From: Bacteroidales bacterium
Lineage (GTDB): Bacteria > Bacteroidota > Bacteroidia > Bacteroidales > NBLH01
DNA: 11,967 nt
Direction of reading: 5' to 3'
Assembly (NCBI GenBank): GCA_027083715.1
Contig: JALWNR010000589.1
Coordinates: 1-11,967 of the forward strand
Shown here: positions 8,001-11,967 of the stretch, one piece after another
Layout of the letters: every line of letters begins with the position of its first letter
Numbering within the stretch: the first letter of the stretch is position 1
Program-made: the position numbers and the translations under genes
Notes under the pieces: model-generated
Database searches by the model: none
Told to the model about the DNA's origin: nothing
The model's input: only the letters and a program-made list of their open reading frames with translations

Positions 8001-8488
8001 CTACTTTTAAAATGCACATTGTTGTTCTTATGACTGGTATTGGTATTGTTTCGCTTGCAGGGGTAGTTGTTAATAACGCAATTGTACTCATCGATTATAT
8101 CGACTATTTGAAATCAAAACGAAAAGCAGCATTAGGCTTAGTCGAAACCGATAATCTACCCATTAATGAAATAAAAAATTGCATTGTAGATGCAGGAAAA
8201 ACACGTTTACGTCCCGTACTTTTAACAGCAATTACTACAGTTTTAGGTTTATTACCGATGGCAATGGGCTTAAATATTGATTTCATGACCATGTTTACCG
8301 ATTTCAATCCTAATATTTATTTTGGTGGAGATAATGCAGCATTTTGGAGCGCCATGTCATGGACAGTTATTTTCGGTTTATCCTTTGCTACATTCCTTAC
8401 TTTGGTAATCGTACCGGTAATGTATTTATTAGGTAACAAACTAAAATTAAAAGCAGTAAAACCTGCTAAAATTAGTGCAGCAAAATAA
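5072..8488 (+). CDS. RND-family efflux permease (AcrB-like)
   Basis: A 1138-residue inner-membrane proton-driven pump, longer than AcrB (about 1050). TM1 is at about 24-42, followed by a periplasmic porter domain to about 340. TM2-TM6 lie at about 345-500, then a second large periplasmic loop (605-930) and the final TM block (930-1122). The TM4 motif reads GMLVDNAIVVIENI (407-420), so the second aspartate of the usual DD pair is N412. The TM10 motif reads VVVNNAIVLIDYI (998-1010), placing N1001 where AcrB has its key lysine. Two extra hydrophobic segments, about 513-530 and 534-560, lie between TM6 and TM7, and a periplasmic insertion at about 1068-1092 precedes TM12. RLRP at 1045-1048 is conserved. 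Exported compounds cannot be predicted; multidrug, lipid or metabolite export are all possible. It ends the four-gene cluster. Confidence 0.93.
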   Translation: MNDKEKNITREFGLTTYALKNKNTIFLITFAIILFGITSYLSLPKELMPEVNIPTIIIQTVYPGNPPADMENLVTKVIEKEIKTIKGIDDIKSTSSQDVSMIIIEFNFDVDIKDALQDVKDAVDKAKSDLPDDLPQDPIVNDIDLSEMPVININLSGDFSLEELKDYAEFLQDEIETVYEISKVNIKGIEDRELQINVDPLKLDAFLLSFTDIENAINSENVSISGGEIKMGNIRRSIRVVGEYKSIKEIKNTIVKSDKGNIVYLRDVADVVDTYAEPKSFARLDKQPVVSLQVIKKSGENLLSAVDQINEILKEGYKTGDLSPSLKITITNDQSKRVRDQLTNLWNSMIMGVIFVVLVLFFFLGLRNALFVGIAIPMSMLLSFAILSVLGATINMMVLFSLILALGMLVDNAIVVIENIYRFLDRGYSVFEAAKLAVGEIALAIISSTATTLAAFFPLLFWNDIMGEFMKYMPITLIVVLSSSLFVALVIVPVFTITFIKEGKETRPNKKKNLIIAFSLIAFSVIFYFSKSFGIANMIMLLAVLILLNLFILFDLSVWFQNVALSKMENWYLKLIQYSLKGNNPKIFLAFTVFLLFATMIFLQMRDVDVDFFPKTDPQYVNVITEFPIGTDVTVTDSVVNHIEDDIIRILKPYKHLIESMLTTVGKGAKREQDIEMGNTPNKSITTINFIDYEFRQGVSTTDILKVLTDSLSDKYTGIEIFIEQNRMGPPAGYPVNIEVKGNDIYQLVAITDSMEMMINKAGIEGIEGFKIDIETGNPELLVNIDRDKARRFGLSTFTIAMAIRTALFGKELSDYKGREDDYPIQLRFKQQYRYNLSSLLNQKITFRNKQGKLMQVPISSVADITYSTSFGSIKRKDLDRVVTLYSNVKAGYNANRINEQIKKTLKKYHLPHGYEYEFTGEQKEQAKTMKFLMTALMAAILLITIILVTQFNSFVKPGIIIASVLFSTIGVFGGIATFKMHIVVLMTGIGIVSLAGVVVNNAIVLIDYIDYLKSKRKAALGLVETDNLPINEIKNCIVDAGKTRLRPVLLTAITTVLGLLPMAMGLNIDFMTMFTDFNPNIYFGGDNAAFWSAMSWTVIFGLSFATFLTLVIVPVMYLLGNKLKLKAVKPAKISAAK

Positions 8489-8511
8489 TTTTACTTTTAA
8501 CAATATTATCC

Positions 8512-8529
8512 TTAACAAAAGCTTGTTAA
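8512..8529. repeat. Palindrome just after the permease gene
   Basis: TTAACAA (8512-8518) and TTGTTAA (8523-8529) form a perfect seven-base dyad around AAGC, 23 bases after the permease stop codon. It is AT-rich and is followed by no clean T-run, so it is a weak hairpin, perhaps stabilising the 3' end of the mRNA, or chance. Confidence 0.3.
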
Positions 8530-8650
8530 ATATTTATTCAAATAACTGTGTTTCAGTAGTATAACAATAAAAAATCATAAATATTATATTTTGCTGATAA
8601 TCAGTTTATTTGTGTATTCGTAGCAAAAAAACAACGAACTATTGATTAAG

Positions 8651-8686
8651 TAAGCGGGTAACTTTTAATTACCCGCTTATTTGTTT
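8651..8686 (+). terminator. Intrinsic terminator of the efflux cluster
   Basis: A perfect 11-base stem, TAAGCGGGTAA (8651-8661) / TTACCCGCTTA (8669-8679), has a seven-base loop and is followed by TTTGTTT (8680-8686). The GC-rich stem stands out in AT-rich DNA. Since no gene lies between the permease and dacB, it most likely ends the pump transcript about 165 bases past the permease stop and insulates dacB. Confidence 0.85.
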
Positions 8687-8696
8687 AAAAATTTGC

Positions 8697-8704
8697 TATT
8701 TTTG
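8697..8704 (+). promoter_or_regulatory. Candidate -7 box for dacB
   Basis: TATTTTTG matches TAnnTTTG exactly and lies just past the terminator, giving a leader of about 60 bases. A second option is TCTCTTTG at 8713-8720 (one mismatch), which has TTTG at 8692-8695 as -33 box 17 bases upstream. The two overlap and cannot be separated by eye. Confidence 0.4.
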
Positions 8705-8772
8705 GATCAATATCTCTTTGTTCAGATACAGATGTTCTATTCGACCACAAAAAAATATTAAAAAATAAACAG

Positions 8773-10263
8773 ATGAAATTTTCAATCAGTATTTTAATTC
8801 TATTGCTTACAGGCTCCGTTTGGGCACAAAAAAAACCTATAAAAGAGCAAAATCATGCCGTTAACCAACAGTTGGCAATACTAAAAAAAGATGCTGATTT
8901 AACAAGTGCTGCTATTAGTTTCTTAGCTGTTGATTTAAAAACGGGTGAAACCATTGCAGAATTAAATCCAGACATGGGAATGATTCCAGCTTCTACTCAA
9001 AAACTTTTTACTACGGCTACAGTACTTGAACTTGCAGGCACTGATTATCGTTTTAAAACAAAAATTCAATATTCGGGAAATATTGACACATTATCTAAAA
9101 CCCTCAAAGGCAATTTAATAATAAAAGGAGGTGGCGACCCGACACTCGGTTCCAAATATTTTTACAGAGGCAAACAGTTTGATTTCATCAAAAGCATTAT
9201 TACTGCAATAAAATCATCAGGAATTGAAAAAATTACCGGTAGAGTAATAGCAGATGCCTCTATTTATGAAGCACAAGCTGCATCACCCAAATGGTTGTGG
9301 GAAGAAATAGCCAATTATTACGCAATAGCTGCAACCGGAATTGCTGTTTACGATAATTTGTACGAATTACATTTTAAATCACCTGCCGAAGCAGGAAAAC
9401 AGACAAAAATCATCAAAATTTATCCTGAAATACCCGGCTTATCAGTACAAAATGAAGTATTTTCATCCAATATACGTTCTGATGAGGCATATATATACGG
9501 AATACCTTACACATATAAACGCATTGTACGCGGAACAATTCCCCGAAACAGAGCAGATTTTATTGTAAAAGGTGCAATGCCTGACCCTGCATATTTTCTG
9601 GCACAAAAAGTTCAGGCAGAGTTGGATTCATCAGGTGTTCACTGCCGGAAATCTGCCACAACGGTTCGGTTATTAAAGCTGAAAAAAGACAAAGAACAAA
9701 CAGTAGGAACAACGATAAAAACATTTTATTCGCCCAAAATCATCAGCATTATAAACTTAACCAATAAAAAAAGTAACAATTTATATGCAGAATACTTGCT
9801 TAATTTAATTTCCGTTAAAAAAGCTCTAAAAAAGAAAAATCAGCAATCCTCTGCCAATGAACTTATCAATTTTTGGAAACTAAAAGGAATGAATACCAAT
9901 GGACTACATATTGTTGACGGGAGTGGATTATCACGTTTAAATTCCATTTCGGCAAAACAATTTATATTTTTATTAAAATACATGAACAAAAGTAGTTCCA
10001 GAGATATATTTATAAGCACTTTACCGGTTGCCGGACAGTCCGGAACAATGAAATATTTTGGAAAAAACACTATACTGACAGGAAAACTTCACGCAAAAAG
10101 TGGTTCTGTTGAGCGGGTGAGAGCCTATGCAGGATACCTGAAAACAAAATCAGGACGCGAATTGGCATTCTCGGTAAATATCGCAAACTACAACTGCTCT
10201 TCAAGAGCAATAAAACAAAAAATCACCACACTGCTGACAGCTTTAGCAAACCTGAATATATAA
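8773..10263 (+). CDS. dacB: D-alanyl-D-alanine carboxypeptidase/endopeptidase, PBP4 type (peptidase S13)
   Basis: A 496-residue penicillin-binding protein that removes the terminal D-alanine of peptidoglycan stem peptides and/or cuts peptide cross-links in the periplasm. The N-terminus MKFSISILILLLTGSVWAQ is a signal peptide with likely cleavage after A18. All three active-site motifs of the S13 family are present: STQK at 74-77 with nucleophile S74, SNN at 334-336, and KSG at 442-444. The VDGSGLSRLN block (381-390) between the second and third motifs is also characteristic. The large insertion between the first two motifs (about 90-320) is the extra domain that distinguishes PBP4 from low-mass PBPs such as DacA. 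Length is close to the E. coli protein (477). The gene stands alone between a terminator and its own candidate promoter. The start is fixed by the signal peptide. Confidence 0.95.
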   Translation: MKFSISILILLLTGSVWAQKKPIKEQNHAVNQQLAILKKDADLTSAAISFLAVDLKTGETIAELNPDMGMIPASTQKLFTTATVLELAGTDYRFKTKIQYSGNIDTLSKTLKGNLIIKGGGDPTLGSKYFYRGKQFDFIKSIITAIKSSGIEKITGRVIADASIYEAQAASPKWLWEEIANYYAIAATGIAVYDNLYELHFKSPAEAGKQTKIIKIYPEIPGLSVQNEVFSSNIRSDEAYIYGIPYTYKRIVRGTIPRNRADFIVKGAMPDPAYFLAQKVQAELDSSGVHCRKSATTVRLLKLKKDKEQTVGTTIKTFYSPKIISIINLTNKKSNNLYAEYLLNLISVKKALKKKNQQSSANELINFWKLKGMNTNGLHIVDGSGLSRLNSISAKQFIFLLKYMNKSSSRDIFISTLPVAGQSGTMKYFGKNTILTGKLHAKSGSVERVRAYAGYLKTKSGRELAFSVNIANYNCSSRAIKQKITTLLTALANLNI

Positions 10264-10408
10264 TGTTTGTCAATAAAATACTTGACTTTGACGAATTTTT
10301 GCTTTTCCCTTTTCAAAAAATGCACTGTATCAGGCAAAATACAAAAAGCAAAATGGCAGAATAACGAACGAAATGATGCAAAAGATTATTTTTTCGATTC
10401 ATTGACTT

Positions 10409-10425
10409 TATGGACATGCTCCATA
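10409..10425. promoter_or_regulatory. Dyad TATGGA-N5-TCCATA at the M16 promoter
   Basis: Perfect six-base arms flank a five-base centre (CATGC), 17 bases in all. It ends 20 bases before the -7 box, so its right half lies where the -33 box would be. That is the position of a repressor or activator site; no regulator gene is nearby to pair with it. Confidence 0.35.
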
Positions 10426-10445
10426 CAGCTTTACGTATAAAATTA

Positions 10446-10453
10446 TACCTTTG
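10446..10453 (+). promoter_or_regulatory. -7 box of the M16 peptidase gene
   Basis: TACCTTTG matches TAnnTTTG exactly, 17 bases before the start codon, so the predicted leader is only about 11-13 bases. No clear TTTG lies at the -33 position, which is occupied by the dyad, so activation by a bound protein is possible. Confidence 0.55.
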
Positions 10454-10470
10454 CAGCGCAAAATAAATTT

Positions 10471-11697
10471 ATGAATTATCAAACATATATATTAAAAAAC
10501 GGTATCCGTATTATACACAGTCCGCGCAAAGGAGAAATAGCCTATTGCGGAATAATTATTAATACCGGATCACGTGATGAAAAAGAAAATCAGCATGGTT
10601 TGGCGCATTTTCTGGAACATGCCTTATTTAAAGGAACAAAAAAAAGGCGGTCATACCATATTTTAAACAGGCTGGAAAATGTTGGCGGCGATATGAATGC
10701 TTTTACCACAAAAGAAGATACTTGCTTATACTCGGTATTTTTAAAAGATCATTATGCCCGATCATTAGAACTTATTTCGGATATTATTTTTCAATCTTCA
10801 TTTCCCGAAAAAGAGCTGGAAAAAGAAAAAGAAGTAATTATTGACGAAATCAATTCGTACAAAGACAGTCCTGCAGAATTAATTTTTGATGAATTTGAAG
10901 AATTAATTTTTAAAAATCAAGCAATTGGAAGAAACATATTAGGGAATGCTAAAAAAATTAGATCATATAAAAGAACAGACCTAATACACTTTAAAGAAGA
11001 GAATTACACGACAGATAAAATGGTGATTTTTTCATTGGGAAATATTTCATTTAAAAAATTTAAAAATCTTGCAGAAAAATATTTTGGAGATATTCCCTCA
11101 AAAACAAACAAAAAGGAAGAAAAGCAAAACATTATTTATACACCTCAAAAACTATATCATAATAAAAGTTTTTATCAATTCCATGCAGTTCTGGGCACAA
11201 CAGCATATACACTTTGGGATAATCGAAAAACGACACTTAGCTTATTAAACAATTTGTTGGGAGGAAACAGTATGAACTCTCGCTTAAGCATGGCTCTTCG
11301 CGAACGAAACGGTTTTGTTTACGATATCGAGTCAAACTATACCGGATACTCAGATACAGGAGTTTTCAATATTTACTTTGGTACTGATAAAGAAAAATTT
11401 GACAAAAGTTTAAAACTTATCTTTAAAGAGTTTGATAAGCTGAAAAATAATAAATTAGGTACACTCCAATTAAGTCGGGCAAAAAAGCAATTAATCGGTC
11501 AAGTAGCTATTGGTATGGACAATAAAGAAAGTGTTGCCTATAGTTTGGGACGTAGTTTTCTTCTATTTAACAAAGTAGATTCTCTTGCAGAAATAATAAA
11601 AAAAATTGAAAACGTAACGGCAGAGCAATTGCTCGAAACAGCCAATGAACTGCTGGATGAAAATAAAATATCCCTTTTAGTTTACAAATCAGAATAA
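10471..11697 (+). CDS. M16-family zinc metallopeptidase
   Basis: A 408-residue soluble peptidase of the pitrilysin/insulinase/processing-peptidase superfamily, in the compact form of about 45 kDa (M16B). The inverted zinc motif HFLEH is at 46-50 (H46 and H50 ligands, E49 catalytic). The third ligand is E126 in EVIIDEINSY, 76 residues after H50, the expected distance. The GGDMNAFTTKEDTCLY block (72-87) is the conserved strand after the metal motif. The C-terminal inactive half has the LRERNGFVYDIES motif, near residue 275, that helps bind substrate. There is no signal peptide, so it is probably cytoplasmic and degrades or processes small proteins or peptides, possibly as a dimer. The start is the first in-frame ATG, directly before the family's first strand (YILKNGIRII). 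Substrates are unknown. Confidence 0.94.
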   Translation: MNYQTYILKNGIRIIHSPRKGEIAYCGIIINTGSRDEKENQHGLAHFLEHALFKGTKKRRSYHILNRLENVGGDMNAFTTKEDTCLYSVFLKDHYARSLELISDIIFQSSFPEKELEKEKEVIIDEINSYKDSPAELIFDEFEELIFKNQAIGRNILGNAKKIRSYKRTDLIHFKEENYTTDKMVIFSLGNISFKKFKNLAEKYFGDIPSKTNKKEEKQNIIYTPQKLYHNKSFYQFHAVLGTTAYTLWDNRKTTLSLLNNLLGGNSMNSRLSMALRERNGFVYDIESNYTGYSDTGVFNIYFGTDKEKFDKSLKLIFKEFDKLKNNKLGTLQLSRAKKQLIGQVAIGMDNKESVAYSLGRSFLLFNKVDSLAEIIKKIENVTAEQLLETANELLDENKISLLVYKSE

Positions 11698-11730
11698 TCC
11701 GTTTTTCAGCATTGTTTAACCGCAATAATT

Positions 11731-11885
11731 CATGAAATTCTCTTTATGCAGATACAATGCCTGTTCCGATTTATCGGAAGCATCGAATTCCGCCGACATA
11801 TATTTATATTTTTCACAAGCGATGCTTATAAAGAGAAAAGTTCAAGGAATTCGTAACGAAGTAGATGCGTGAAGAGAATTTCAAG
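11731..11885 (+). repeat. Long imperfect inverted repeat, possible structured RNA
   Basis: The 20-base arms at 11731-11750 and 11866-11885 match at 17 of 20 positions. Two of the three mismatches become G-U pairs in a plus-strand RNA, giving a continuous 18-pair helix (11733-11750 with 11866-11883), and TAC/GTA pairs continue after a small internal loop. Inside lie TTCCGAT-TT-ATCGGAA (11764-11779) and two alternative pairings: AAGCATCG (11778-11785) with CGATGCTT (11820-11827), or CGAATTCC (11784-11791) with GGAATTCG (11846-11853). Confidence 0.5.
11732..11872 (+). CDS. Doubtful 46-residue open frame
   Basis: An ATG-to-TGA frame begins MKFSLCRYNACSDL and encodes 46 residues with no recognised motif, signal peptide or clear membrane segment. 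Its start and stop both fall in or next to the arms of the inverted repeat, and no -7 box precedes it closely. It is listed because it is the only open frame of any size here, but it is more likely a chance frame in a repeat or RNA element. Confidence 0.15.
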   Translation: MKFSLCRYNACSDLSEASNSADIYLYFSQAMLIKRKVQGIRNEVDA

Positions 11886-11939
11886 CGACACCCAACCTTT
11901 AGCCTCATGAGCCGAAGGCGAATAAATTTGAGTGCGTTT

Positions 11940-11954
11940 GTTTTGTGACAAAAC
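11940..11954 (+). terminator. Weak hairpin near the window end
   Basis: GTTTTG (11940-11945) and CAAAAC (11949-11954) form a six-base stem with a TGA loop. It is AT-rich and lacks a following T-run, so it is at best a weak terminator or part of a repeat. Confidence 0.2.
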
Positions 11955-11967
11955 CTACTTAATGTAT

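Larger units (their letters stand above)
10264..10470. other. Intergenic region between dacB and the M16 peptidase gene
   Basis: These 207 AT-rich bases have no credible gene. They hold a weak inverted repeat, TTTTGCTTTT (10297-10306) / AAAAGCAAAA (10344-10353), too AT-rich to be a good terminator. Nearer the next gene are a dyad at 10409-10425 and a -7 box at 10446-10453. Confidence 0.6.
11698..11967. other. Terminal 270-base region without a convincing gene
   Basis: The region holds a long inverted repeat (11731-11885), a 16-base palindrome (11764-11779), a 46-codon open frame inside the repeat, a GTTTTG-TGA-CAAAAC hairpin (11940-11954), and otherwise nothing recognised. It may be the 3' region of the M16 gene, an RNA element, or the edge of a dispersed repeat continuing past the window. 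Confidence 0.6.

Noticed and set aside
7747..8091. Minus-strand frame of 114 codons inside the permease gene
   Set aside because: Its hydrophobic composition mirrors the antisense of membrane segments; no start signal or family match is seen.
10297..10353. Inverted repeat TTTTGCTTTT/AAAAGCAAAA as dacB terminator
   Set aside because: The stem is almost all A-T with a 37-base loop and no clean T-run, so it is unlikely to terminate transcription.

Overview
The window is an AT-rich stretch of bacterial chromosome that most resembles Bacteroidota, probably a member of class Bacteroidia. Three things point there. Starts lack Shine-Dalgarno sequences and are preceded by A-rich tracts. Several intergenic regions carry exact TAnnTTTG elements, the Bacteroidota -7 promoter box. 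The protein set (TolC, lipoprotein adaptor and RND pump behind a TetR gene, PBP4-type DacB, small M16 peptidase) is typical of the phylum. This is inference from the sequence; no taxonomic marker gene is present.

Layout. Positions 49-1632 hold two minus-strand genes: a YtnP-like metallo-beta-lactamase-fold hydrolase and, upstream of it, riboflavin synthase alpha chain. Between them lies a palindromic, REP-like or structured-leader element (about 919-986). Positions 1633-1802 are a divergent promoter region with two dyads that could be regulator sites. Positions 1803-8488 form a four-gene plus-strand cluster: TetR regulator, TolC-like outer-membrane protein, lipoprotein membrane-fusion protein and a 1138-residue RND permease. 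Together these make a complete tripartite efflux pump with its own probable repressor. A strong intrinsic terminator at 8651-8686 follows the cluster.

Positions 8773-10263 encode a secreted PBP4-type D-alanyl-D-alanine carboxypeptidase/endopeptidase that trims peptidoglycan. Positions 10471-11697 encode a soluble M16 zinc peptidase. The last 270 bases have no convincing gene but contain a long inverted repeat whose mismatches are G-U compatible only on the plus strand, suggesting a folded RNA or a dispersed palindromic repeat.

How the genes work together. The four-gene cluster is the one clear functional unit: the TetR protein probably represses its own promoter and the pump genes, and the three pump proteins span both membranes. 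The other genes appear to be independent housekeeping or accessory units. No tRNA, rRNA, CRISPR array, insertion sequence or phage gene was recognised. No wholly new system is evident. The most interesting points are the pump's altered proton-relay residues and extra membrane segments, the leaderless promoter arrangement of tetR, and the two palindromic noncoding elements.
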